64,000 nt of DNA from Plectrocnemia conspersa (Eukaryota > Arthropoda > Insecta > Trichoptera > Polycentropodidae). A program made the position numbers and the translations under genes. Below the pieces are notes generated by a model. It was given only the letters and a program-made list of their open reading frames with translations, searched no databases and was not told where the DNA came from. Location of the stretch: positions 186,001 through 250,000 of the forward strand of contig VTFK01000164.1 of the NCBI GenBank assembly GCA_009617715.1, given 5' to 3'. This document shows, piece after piece, positions 48,341 to 59,100 of the stretch. Positions within the stretch are counted from its first letter, which is position 1; every line of letters starts with the position of its first letter.

Positions 48341-50294
48341 AACACCGGTTCTTTGTATTCACTTATATAAGGTCAGTTCATAAGTTGTTACTCATTTTAC
48401 AAATAGTGAGTTTAAAGTCAAAACAATGCTTCGTCGGCGAACGATTGTTACGTAGAATAAAGAACTTAAAAACAAGTTTTAATTTAAAAAAATAATAAAT
48501 AAATAGAACTACCGGACTAACTCGATACAGCACGCGAGACAAAAAATCGAAGATTTAATCGCCCGTCGACGAAATTGAAATCCGATTTTATATTTTTACA
48601 TATAACATAGTTTGCGAGATCAAAGGTCAGTTGAACACAAAGAGAAATCTCAATAATAATAATATCCAAAGTGAAAAAATCTGTATTCGAGCATTTCATA
48701 AGACTCGAGTAAAATATATAAATTTTTATAATAGAAAAGGAGCTTTTGATTTTTTTTTAGCAAGCGCAATTTCGATAAAATTTTGATGGAATAAATCATT
48801 TAGTACTGAATATAAATATTTAATTTTAGTAATGCAGTTTTTTGATAGCGGTTTCTTATTAAAAAAATACTTAAAGATAAAATAAATCTTAAATTACATA
48901 TTAATTAAAATTGGTTAAAAGTTATTTATTTTAAAGTACATCTAAAATTCAAATAATACTATAATATTTTCTATGGAAAAAAATATATTTTTCTATTCAT
49001 AGATTTATTTATGACTACTATATATTAAATGTATGTATGATATTTATATTGAATAAAATACAAACACATTATGAATTTTTAGATAGTAAATAAAGTATCG
49101 TATCATATTATAAGATTGAAAAATCATAATTTGAGCGATAAACAATTTTATTTCAAATATGTTTCATTCTCTAATTTTGTTTTATTAATAAAATTACTAT
49201 TATTTTTAAATTTGTTATAAATGCGTTTAGCATTATTAAATAGTGATCCTGCACATGACAAGTGCAGGTGAAATAAACTCATTTGTTCTTTACAAAAAAA
49301 TATTCTAAAATTAAGAACTTATTACAAACATTTAAGACTGTTGGTATATTTTTTAACAGGTGTAGATTTTTATTATCTATGATTAAAATTTACAAAAAAA
49401 AAGTACAATACAATACAAAAAACTATTCATATATATATATATATATAAATTTGCTATAATTTATGTATAACTAGTATATGACATTATAGTCGATTTTGTA
49501 TACGAAAAATTTACATACTATTTTAGTAAGTAAATCATTTTTTATATATTATATAAATATAATATTTTCATAAATGTATGCTTTTTATAGTCGATATTTG
49601 TTTATACATGAATGATATTTCCTATAAATTGATTATTATGGATTTTTCTACCTAATAAATACGACTTAGCACAATTCCAATTATCCCTGAGATTAGGAAA
49701 ATCTAGGAAAATGTATATATACATTTATTTTGCATACATATGTTTTATTGCGAGCTTATGTATTTTTTGTTTTTTCCGTTTTTTTGTATAACATAAAAAA
49801 TAAATAAATCGCTAAGATTGTTAATAAATACATATCATATCAATAGAACAGATTCCATAAATATTTTATACATAGAAAATGACACCGATATTTAATTTTT
49901 TTAAATATTTTTTTATTACCAACTTTTGTAATTACTTAATAGAACTAATTAATTATTTTATGAGTTCTTTAACAGCTTTATTAAATCTTATTTTATCGCT
50001 TGGTAATCTTGATTTTTGCCACTTTTGCGTAGGTATGCAAAAAGTGGCAACTTATATTTGTATTAAGGTTGAGTGTGGCTTTCCAAGCTGCTGTTCGAAT
50101 TGTCTTTGTTAAATGTAGTTCATCATTGCTTTTCAAGGAAATGTTCAATTCGGTTATTTGGTCAAAATGTTTTCTGAACAAATTAATAAATTAGTTTTAT
50201 AATTATATGCGTAAAGGAGTTGTTTATAGATTAAATTCGTTTGTAATTTTACTATTATTGGCGAATGGTCTGATGACAGCTCGAAACATAATTC
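48341..50294. other. AT-rich intergenic DNA, nothing recognised
   Basis: The open frames at 48277, 48517, 49879 and 49993 are AT-driven. A short (TA)n tract lies at about 49430-49446. Confidence 0.5.
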
Positions 50295-50679
50295 AGCTAG
50301 AACAGGGCTTCTTAAATTTTTTTCATTCAAAACCCCATTTATGATTATAAATATATATAAATATTTTGTGCTGATTTATTGATTATATAACAATATAAAT
50401 ACATATGAAAAAATATTGTTTTAGAATTTGCTTAGAAACATACAAAAATATAAAATTAAAAATTACACAAAGAGTTGCAAAATTGTATTTATTATAGTAA
50501 CAAAATTTACATGCCCTATTTTTCATCAAAACTGAATTTTTTTTGCAATAACATAAATAAAAGAGAATATGAGCAAAATATTTCGTCGCTGGTATATATT
50601 CGAGCCCGGGCATTTTGGTCGTCTTAGACCATTCGTTTAAGTGGTTAAGTATACAAAAGTTAAAGGGAAAAATCGTTTT

Positions 50680-51660
50680 TTTAATGAGACGAATATGCCT
50701 GTTTCTTACTGCATAACAAATTAAATCTTGGTGCAATATTTGACACTGCTGGACGTAAAATCTCTTAAAAAGTTTTTAGCGATGAATGATATTGGGATTT
50801 AATGTGTTAAAACTGAAAAAGTAATTGTATGGCAGAAGAACATTTAATGCCATATCAGAGATTGTGGGAAATGCAGTTCTAGTGCCGATCCAGAATTCAG
50901 TCAAGGGCTTTTTTGGAAAATCCAATTTTAAGTTTGAGTCACTCAAACTTCTATTGGGGAGTTTGCTGAGCTTTCCAGTGAAGTGAAGCTAATCGAAAAT
51001 GGTTTTTGAATCCAAGATAACTTTTTGAAATCAATATTTGATAAAAAAAATATTTACGAAACTGTGTTTCTAGCGCTTTAAAGTGACCTATAATAATTTT
51101 TGCGATAAAAGTTTTACAAAGATTTTTTTCGATTATAAAATTGTCGATACTAGAAAACATTTCGAATGAATCCATTTCTATCTTACTTTTCCAAATGTTG
51201 AACTTTTTAATAAAACTTTTAATTGTATCATTCGAAGTAAATATATCGCAATTTTTTCCTTGAAGAGAAAAGTTTAGATTTAATTTCTCAAAAATATCTG
51301 ACAGATAGCCAAAGGTTATTTTGAAAGAAAAACAGCAATCACATTTTTGCTCGGTTAAAAATATTTTAATTCCGTCCTTTAATAACAATAATCTTTTTAA
51401 ACTTTGACCTCTAGATATCCATCTTACTTCTGCATTTAATAATAAATTTGTATAGTGGAAATCCGTATCCTTACAGAGATTTTAAAATAAGAGCATGGCT
51501 CTTAATAAAATTAATCTGAAGCACATCGTTCAATTCTGGTGCTAATTGTTTTGCTGCAAGGACCTCCCAATGAATAAGGCAGTGAGTAAAAGGTATAAGC
51601 AGCTTTAAAAAATTATTTAAAACCAATATTTTTGTCCGTCATCGCTTTTGCACCATCTGT
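50680..51660 (-). pseudogene. hAT transposase remnant (ZBED5/FAM200-like group)
   Basis: Minus-strand pieces in order are: VCTDGAKAMTDKNIGFK (51650-51600), the 'CTDGAxxM' catalytic-core motif; HWEVLAAKQLAPELNDVL (about 51565), matching the 'H.E.LA.K.L...L..V' segment; NAEVRWISRGQSLKRL (about 51430), the highly conserved 'EVRWLSRGxVL' motif; FLSQ-type linker LNFSLQGKNCDIFTSNDTIK in the long frame 51388-50951; and, after a frameshift, FPKKPLTEFWIGTRTAFPTI (about 50915) and RPAVSNIAPRFNLLCSKKQA (about 50730), the hATC dimerisation end. The order and motifs match hAT transposases of the ZBED5/FAM200/GTF2IRD2 group. There are at least two stops and three frameshifts, so it is not functional. Confidence 0.88.
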
Positions 51661-51788
51661 GCATACTTCACAGCAATTTTTCTATTCTAAACGGTACAGA
51701 GGCTCAGCGCTGTACCGAATACAGGAACACATGCAGTTGAAAAACATGTAAACTGTCATTCTCTGCCTCCTACCACTTACCACATTTA

Positions 51789-51789
<1 letters not shown>

Positions 51790-51883
<94 letters not shown>

Positions 51884-51894
51884 TGTGTGTGTGT
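51790..51894. repeat. compound (GT)n(GCGT)n microsatellite inside the hAT element
   Basis: (GT)n from 51790 to about 51832 passes into (GCGT)n to about 51884, then back to (GT)n to 51894. The His/Arg/Ala/Thr-repeat frame on the minus strand is an artefact. Confidence 0.97.
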
Positions 51895-52177
51895 TTTTGT
51901 CACGAATACATATCTAGATTTTATAAATTCTTTTTACATTAAAATCTCGCACCCCTAAGATTTCGCTAAGCGACCCCATTTGGGGTCGCGACCCATAGTT
52001 TGAAAAGCTCTGAGCTAGAATATTACGAAATAATTCTACATTGATTAATTCCGGGGATAAATAAGTGGGAATTTTTAATATTTTTGTCTTATCTCAATTT
52101 TTGGTTACGCAAAATATACAATATTGAATTTTTTTATCCTAAAATTAAATTTTAAGAAATATAAATCATCTTGCTGT

Positions 52178-52775
52178 GAAAATTTTTTATTATATTTTAT
52201 TTATCGCATTTAATTAAAAAATATGTTATCGAAAAAAGTTTCACGATATTTTTATTTGCTATTTGTTTATCGTCAAATAGCAAAAAAAAAGGTCTAGCGG
52301 GCAATATACCTGCCCTATAACTGTACGCATTCATTACAAGTCGAGTCGATAATTATTTGTCAATTTAATGAAACATTACAGAACAAATCTGATGATACAT
52401 TCAAATTCAGCGTTTTATTTTAGTACAAAACATATGAGAATTGGGAGGGGAGCCATACTTTCGTATGTACGTGATAATTAATAAATAATAATGTTTTGAT
52501 TGACAACTCATTTTAATCGGCAATACGATCTGGCACATAAAATATTAATTTTACCGCCTATATTTGGTAAATTTTTATTCTTTGTAAATTTCTCACAATT
52601 TACTTATATTTTCTATACCTAATTCCTAAAATATTTATCATTTAATTTTGCGCTCTTATGATGTACTTTCTTTTGTCAAACACTCATATGACGCACGTTA
52701 TTTTGTTACAGCGCTCTTATGACGCAGCGCTTATAATGCAGCGCTCTTTTATCACACGCTCATTTGTGACGTTGC
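52178..52775 (-). mobile_element. family B element, minus-orientation copy
   Basis: The reverse complement follows the order of 28350-29240: a GCGCTCTTATGACGCAG-type minisatellite (52650-52765), CCGCCTATATTTGGTAAATT, CGGCAATACGATCTGGCACA, ATTCAAATTCAGCGTTTTAT, then ACCTGCCCTATAACTGTACG and ACAAGTCGAGTCGATAATTA. Here the site of the (TA)n expansion is an ordinary sequence (TATGAGAATTGGGAGGGGAG). It lies about 160 bp from the hAT element. There is no protein frame. Confidence 0.75.
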
Positions 52776-53090
52776 CATCAGACCGTGTATAATACATTTT
52801 TAACAGCATGAACTGTTTCGCATTCGACACCGCCACCCGATACTGATAATAATATTATTTACATCAAATATAAATATCATCAAAATTTGTTTATTTGTTG
52901 TTTCACTTAGAGGTTGATATTTATAAGTAAATTTTCTACTTAGGATATAAGTTTTGTGACTGAAAAATCGATAAACCACAGCCACCGAAAGTTTATAAAG
53001 TCATAACTGAAAGACGAGGCAACAGGCCTTTTATATGAATACCACACTGAAAATAATTCCAACCATATCATACAAATGGCCGGATATTTC
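52776..53090. other. intergenic DNA, nothing recognised
   Basis: Short AT-rich run. The minus frames at 52800 and 52940 have no support. Confidence 0.4.
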
Positions 53091-53420
53091 CAAGAAATCC
53101 TGAACTGTTGGTGCGGACTGCCGCCAACAAAAAGTCGGACGGATGCGCAGCAAGATCCGAACACTGTCGGCGTGCGAGTAAACTAACGACGCACTTGAGA
53201 TATAGGGGGAAAATGAGCCCCGGGCATCGGGCGAAACGTCGCTTCGTTATCCGGCTGAAGGTGAGCTCGACGGAATTGTCATTTCACACGTGACGCGTTT
53301 GAAGAATGAACGAGCGAGGCTTTTACGCGGTTCTTGAACATGCGAGCGAACCGTGTTAAAACCGACACGTAGAATGCTCGTAATAAAGATGGATGATGGT
53401 TCTCAAAGATGGCGCGATAT
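53091..53420 (+). other. GC-rich island with a strong plus-strand donor site
   Basis: This is the most GC-rich island (GTTGGTGCGGACTGCCGCC, GAGCCCCGGGCATCGGGCG). An ATG at 53214 in an AAAATGAGC context opens MSPGHRAKRRFVIRLK up to a strong donor (GAAG/GTGAGC, phase 0). The upstream frame from 53108 is also open. No compatible downstream exon was identified, since the acceptor at 53644 needs phase 2. It may be a first exon and promoter of a plus-strand gene, or a non-coding island. Confidence 0.35.
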
Positions 53421-53643
53421 TTCACAATATTTTAAAATCATAACGTTGGTGTAAAATTATTTTAATTTTTCACGAAACCATTTTTACTGTACAGACTTTA
53501 ACATCTGCCAATCAATATTGACATTCAAGGAACAGGCATTCAATGGCTTAAGAAGCTAAAAAAATATGGGGCGTTGTGTTGTGTCAATTATGGTTCCTAA
53601 TTTTATTTTTAAAGCGTACGAAATTAATCTCGCTGATTTTTTT

Positions 53644-53806
53644 AAACGTTTTTTTATCTAGTTCTCAAGAACTCATTTTAGGAATTCTTGAGACAGCACT
53701 TGACAGTGATTTGTTAAAAAATGAACACTCGCATCTGCTCGAATCTTTGAGGTTACCTCAAAATGTACTCTTGTCTAATAATGTTTTAAAAAATATTCGT
53801 TTATGA
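53644..53806 (+). other. weak candidate terminal exon
   Basis: An acceptor (GTTTTTTTATCTAG) leads in phase 2 into SQELILGILETALDSDLLKN and on to RLPQNVLLSNNVLKNIRL before a TGA. The composition is protein-like (helical, Leu-rich), unlike most AT-driven frames here, but it is short, has no known motif and no phase-compatible upstream exon was found. Confidence 0.25.
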
Positions 53807-54301
53807 CTCTTTGGTAAATTGCATACATTTAAAATTTCTTCATTAAATTTACTATCATATATATAATTTGGCAAACCCTATCAACACAGCATCATTAAAT
53901 ATATTAAGTGACATGTCGATATAAACATAATATAAATATAAAAATATTTCGAACAAATTAAATAAAAAAATAATATTTATGTAATATCACAATATCTGGT
54001 AGTCTACTCCAAACGTGTAATTGTGTTATTCCAGCGTGCGTGTGTTTTGGATAAAAATTGCAAGCTCTGGCGTTCATCGTCAGCTAGTTTTTAAATCGTT
54101 TTTATTTAATTCATAATTCTGTAAACTAATCTTGTTTCATCTTTTTTAATATTTAAGCAAATTTGAATGATCAAATTGTTTGTCTCACGATAATGCAATG
54201 TACAATAATTGTACATATTATTTAATTAAACAATAATATGAAACCATTTGTATTTTTTTCTGATAATAGTACACATTGGTTTGATTTGATAAAAATGTGA
54301 T
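53807..54301. other. AT-rich DNA, nothing recognised
   Basis: No gene or repeat partner seen. Confidence 0.45.
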
Positions 54302-55121
54302 TAGAGTACACTCGGGATAAGGATGCCGGTTTGTTATTGTGTGCGTGTACATGTATATGAGAGGGAGAAGCGATGTAGCGTGTACTTCGTTGTCTCGCTT
54401 TCTCTTTTAAGGACAGTCGCTGATTCGTCAACGCTGGTATTCGTCATTAAAGTGCAGTGTGGTACAGAAGTTCGATCTTTTCTAGTGATTTATTTTAAAT
54501 AATTTTGTGTTGATATTGGTTTAACCCAGATATGCCCACTGTCTCCTGGGTAGGTCACTAAACTCGTGCTACTGTTTTTTATTTATAAATGAAATTTTAA
54601 GAGAACAAAATTTCTTTGGCATATCGTTAATTGATATCAAGGCCTCAGTTGTAAGTTATTCGTTCTTTTGGATTTATTTTAAATATTTTTTCATTAATCC
54701 GTACGATGCTGGTTTTTTTACACTATTCTCTGTAAGGCTTAAAAAAGTTATTATTTTTATCGTTGCGCCAATAATATTGTTTTTAATTTATTCAATGGAT
54801 TTTAATGATTTAATAGAGTCGTCGAGCCATTAAATAATCTGCGAATAATTTCTTTCTCCAGTTTATATTATTTTGCTTTTGAAAAATAGCTAAAGACTTT
54901 ATTATTTTTTTGACTAGTGAAAGATTTTGAATTTTGCAAATATTTAAAAAATGACATCAATGTCTGGTTTCTTCGATTATATATTATATTTTTAATTTTC
55001 CGTTGAAATTTTCAACTTGGCTCAGATGTATGTATGTTAAATAAACCATTTGAAATTGTTTTGAGTCACACAGTTCACGCACACAATAACAAACCGGAAT
55101 CTTTATCCCGAGCGTACTCTA
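54302..55121. mobile_element. TIR element, 816 bp, 44-bp inverted ends, TA target duplication
   Basis: 54304-54347 (GAGTACACTCGGGATAAGGA, then ATTGTGTGCGTG) is the inverted copy of 55076-55119, with 41 of 44 positions identical. TA flanks both ends (54302-54303 and 55120-55121), as expected for Tc1/mariner-type insertion. The interior is non-coding and moderately AT-rich, so the element is non-autonomous. The high identity of the ends suggests fairly recent activity of its source. The minus frame 54222-54431 overlaps the left end by chance. Confidence 0.85.
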
Positions 55122-55554
55122 CATTAATGTAGTAATAAAATAGTAATAACGATGAGTTACAAAGTAATATATGTATGTATAAATAATTGGTATTCGAAAA
55201 ACTACATAGTACGAGAAAGATCAAATCGATTATTTTAATTTAAAATTTTGGGGAGTTCCAATTTTTAAAACATAAAACCAAATTGTACGTCTTTCAAACT
55301 TCTCTCGTTTAGGCAAATTTTATAGTTCAATGAGAGCTCCTTCAATAAATATTTTTTACTAAAATATATTTATATTCTATATAAATTATCTATTCATTAT
55401 TAGGATTATCGTATTTAATTTCGATATTTTAAATAGTAAAATATATTCTGAAATGTGCATTCAAGTAAAAATATTAAAGACAATATTTTTCACATAATAA
55501 TGAAATACTTTGCAATAATTTTCAATATAACATATCATATTGAAGTAAATCAAA
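55122..55554. other. AT-rich DNA, nothing recognised
   Basis: No coding or repeat signal. Confidence 0.45.
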
Positions 55555-55790
55555 TGCTTTTAAATCAGAATTTTAGTATTTAAAATAATAACTATTAATA
55601 GTAGAGTTGTTAATAATACAATAATTCGATACATAGTTTTCTTGTAAATTTTATTGGAAATGAGATTTATATTAGAATATTATATTTAGGTATTTATTTA
55701 ATATATTATGTTTTTTTATTGTCTTTTATATATATAATACATAAGATATATCTTAATATATGATTAAGCAAAATTTTATTTTTTAATATT
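55555..55790 (+). repeat. direct repeat, copy 1 (partner at 57484)
   Basis: TTAATAGTAGAGTTGTTAAT, TCGATACATAGTTTTCTTGT, ATTGGAAATGAGATTTATAT and AGGTATTTATTTAATATATT occur here and at 57484-57705 in the same order and strand. The two copies differ by small indels. Terminal direct repeats about 1.9 kb apart could be LTRs of a miniature retroelement, or a segmental duplication. TG..CA ends and a primer site were not recognised. Confidence 0.75.
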
Positions 55791-57483
55791 TAATATGGAT
55801 TTAAAATTAATGGTATTCATATTTTTTTTTTTTATGTATACCTAATTAAATGAATATTTTTCCTAATTTTATAAATAAATATTTAATAAAAAAAAAAAAC
55901 AGAAAAACGCTTTCAAAAATAATAAATAAAAATTAAGTTCAATTAAATTTTACTTTACTGTCATTTTACAATATAATTTAGACATTGTTCTATATCTCAT
56001 ATTTTTTTTAACAGAAAAATTGACACTTTTATATACGATTAAGCAATTAAATACAGATGTTCTATTACATCCATAATCTCCTTATTTATAATCGTATTTA
56101 TTCAACAAATTCATTGTAATAATTTTTACAACTTCCAAGTTTTGGAAATATTGATATATTTTGTCATGTGGTCATGTGTATTTTGTATATATAACATTTA
56201 CAAATTAATTAATAATTTTATCCACTTTAAAATCTTATATAACAATATTTTCTAATTCTGTCAATAATTTTAAATCTTTACTGTAATTTTCATTTCGAAT
56301 AAATCTTACTAAAGATAAAAAGATAGTGTTTTAAATAATCTTATTTTCAATTTATATCATGTTTTACCGACAGAAAATTCACTTTTTAAATTATTTTAAA
56401 TTGACAGTAAATGCTGCAAATTACTTTTTTTAACGTTTTTTAAGCTAAAAATGGCATTTCAGTTGCAGTTGATTTAGAAATACTTTAGGTACAAATTCGT
56501 TATAACTTTTTATGGAACTTGATAGTCAATTAAATTTATTTACTGATCGTTTTGACATCTAAAAATAAAATTGAAATTATAAACTGATATTTTTCATTTT
56601 AATAATTTTTTTAAATTAATTCTAAAAGTTGTATCAAGCTCCATATTCCATAGTTTATAGCATTGAGTACAAAATATAAAAATGTAATTCTAATAATATG
56701 TTTATAGTTCGATAAATATATTTATTGTACCTTACCAATACCATATTAATAGGCAAACTAATATTTATATTTCTTTATTTTAAACCCATTTAATTTTATA
56801 TTAAAGTTCGCTTTCTTCTTTTAAAAATATAATTATGTAATTTAAGTAACATTAAGATTGTTTTTTTAAATAAAAAAAATTATCTGGAAAATGTCAAAAT
56901 TTAATGTGAAATTAAATATAAATTGTTTTAAGTTTAATTACTCTTTTTATAAATATTTTCAATAGACAGATTTTCACTAAAATATCTAGAATAATTTTAA
57001 GAATTTTCATACCCATTCAAACGATGTTTTTGACTAAGTATAAATACATATAAATTTTACACTTGAAATAAGAATTAAAATTAATATAACAAAATTTCAG
57101 AAATCAGTTTTTGTGAAACAGATAATATGGCAAATATAATACTATTAAAATCCCGCATAAAAAAATAATAATTAGTCTAAGAACTTTGATTAGTCTCCCC
57201 TGTCAATATATAAGTATTTCAAAATCAAGATAAGTGTTTTATTTATTTCTCGTGATTTTATAAGAATCACTCATCTTTAACTAATCGTCTATATTACAAA
57301 TATTCAATAAAAATAATATACATGTAACTTTTAAGGAGCTTAAAATTTATATCATGTAACGAAAAACATTATTATTAATTTTAAATTTAAAGCAACAGAC
57401 AGAATAAGCTCCTTATAATATGGAGGCAAATTTTTTGCAGGGCTAAATATATTTTTATTATTACGTTTTATATAAATGAAATG
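55791..57483. other. AT-rich DNA between the direct repeats
   Basis: No open frame or motif of a retroelement is visible. The sequence is low-complexity A/T throughout. Confidence 0.5.
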
Positions 57484-57705
57484 GTTTTAAATCAGAATTT
57501 CAGTTAATAAAATAATAAATATTAATAGTAGAGTTGTTAATAATACTTTGATTCGATACATAGTTTTCTTGTAAATATTATTGGAAATGAGATTTATATT
57601 TAGGTATTTATTTAATATATTATGTTTTTGTATTGTCTTCATATATATAATATATAAAATATATCTGAATATATGATTAAGTAAAATCTTTTTATTTTAT
57701 ATCGA
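57484..57705 (+). repeat. direct repeat, copy 2 (partner at 55555)
   Basis: Same blocks as copy 1. A stretch of about 14 bp present in copy 1 after ATTTATAT is missing here. Similarity ends near GATTTA on the right and near TTTTAAATCAGAAT on the left. Confidence 0.75.
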
Positions 57706-58735
57706 TTTAGTAAAACTTTGAATACTTGGGATGAATTTAAAAACAAATTCAAACCATCTTATTTCTCAATTATATTTAAAAAATATCTTAGATTTTAAAT
57801 TAAAAACTAGATATTATAAAGTATTTTTACAAATTTATTGAATCTTCATTGCCTATGTAAAAAGTAGATTCCAAGCTCAGAATAAAAAAATATTTACAGC
57901 TACAAATAGGCAAAATCACATCTTTGCAGTACCAAAAAAAATCGTTTCTCTCTCCCGCTTTTAACTGATAAGCGTTTTAAAATATTTTGCTTAAATAAAT
58001 AATGTATATCTGAAAAGAATAATATCATAACTTATACAAACATTATCGCAGCTGGATAATAAATAATTAATGATGAGTGTATATCTAGGATTTAAAATTT
58101 GCATTACAAATGATAGCAATGAATATTCAAATCAAGAATTAAAAGATTCTGAACCTAAAAACTTTCAGTATCGATTAAAGATCAACAATCGTGGCGCAAG
58201 AAATTTGGCATTTTAATTTTACTACACTTAAAAATGATTATGTGCCGGCCAACCCTGAAAGATGCAATTCAGATTTTACTTGTAGACCGACCCGAAAATC
58301 AGCTGATCTGGTTTCTAGTAAATTTTATTATTTCTTGCTGTTGTACCATTACCACTATAATTGTATTTAATCTATCTTGGACTTTTTAACACACTTCTAA
58401 TAATATTAATTTGAGGTATATATATATTATGAACCATGTGAATTATTTTTATTTTAGTATGGTAAATTATTTATTTTAATCCATAAAGGATACAATAATA
58501 CGCATTTTTGTCATATAGATACTTTACAACTTTGGTTGCTTCTGTATATTAAAAATATTTAAGCCAATCACGAGTGATACATTTATCTTAGATATTATCA
58601 AACTAATTTATTTTCTTGTCTATCCGCTTGAATATCCAAATCATTCATGGTAACCTTCATACACAAATTAACCCGTAATAAATCTTTCATAAAACTTTTT
58701 AAAAAACATGAAGCGCAAAAAATTATCTCATAAAA
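57706..58735. other. AT-rich DNA, nothing certain
   Basis: A 47-codon plus-strand frame begins at an ATG near 58074 (MSVYLGFKICITNDSNEYSN) and is less repetitive than usual, but it has no splice site at a useful place and no motif. 58240-58320 is slightly GC-richer (GTGCCGGCCAACCCTGAAAG). Confidence 0.4.
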
Positions 58736-58739
58736 GTTG

Positions 58740-59100
58740 CCAGCGGCGGTCGGACCTGTCGCATAAGATCAAAAAATCAGTCGCAAGGAAAGCCGATAAT
58801 GGCAAAGAGCTTCTGAGGAGAATTTATTGAGATGTCGCTGTGAAAATGTCGATGGGCGTCGTACCGGAAATTTCCTAAAATATCCCTCACATAAAAAAAA
58901 ACGGAAGCAGACATCCGTGATTGGATCGTTTGGTCATTAGAGCCAAATGAGTTTTCACGCGTCTCATTTTCCGAGTTATTTAACGCATGGAACGCGTATG
59001 TTACAAACACATAATTTGGCAGCCATACCTTGTAAATAACATGCTTAGTCACTCTAGAAACAATTTTGTTTATTGTAATTATAAAAGTAGCATCAGACAC
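58740..59100. other. GC-richer island with a long minus-strand frame
   Basis: The minus frame of 107 codons (58777-59100) ends in HRHFHSDISINSPQKLFAII but has no recognised domain. Its acceptor-like TTATTTACAAG is poor. The island itself (GCGGTCGGACCTGTCGC, GATGGGCGTCGTACCGG) resembles the other GC islands and is more likely regulatory than coding. Confidence 0.35.

Larger units (their letters stand above)
50295..52020 (-). mobile_element. hAT transposon, 1710 bp, perfect 8-bp target duplication
   Basis: The element proper is 50303-52012. AGCTAGAA flanks it at 50295-50302 and 52013-52020. The termini are short and imperfect (CAGGGCTTCTTAAATTTTTT against CAGAGCTTTTCAAACTATGG), and both lead into CCCC-bearing subterminal sequence, including the GGGGTCGCGACCC palindrome on the right. 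The transposase runs right to left. Its 5' half (BED zinc finger and first catalytic part) is replaced by a simple repeat, and the remainder has frameshifts and stops. The element cannot move by itself, but the intact duplication shows the insertion boundaries have not decayed. Confidence 0.92.

Noticed and set aside
51682..51903. His/Thr/Ala/Arg-repeat frame
   Set aside because: It is the (GT)n(GCGT)n microsatellite inside the hAT element.
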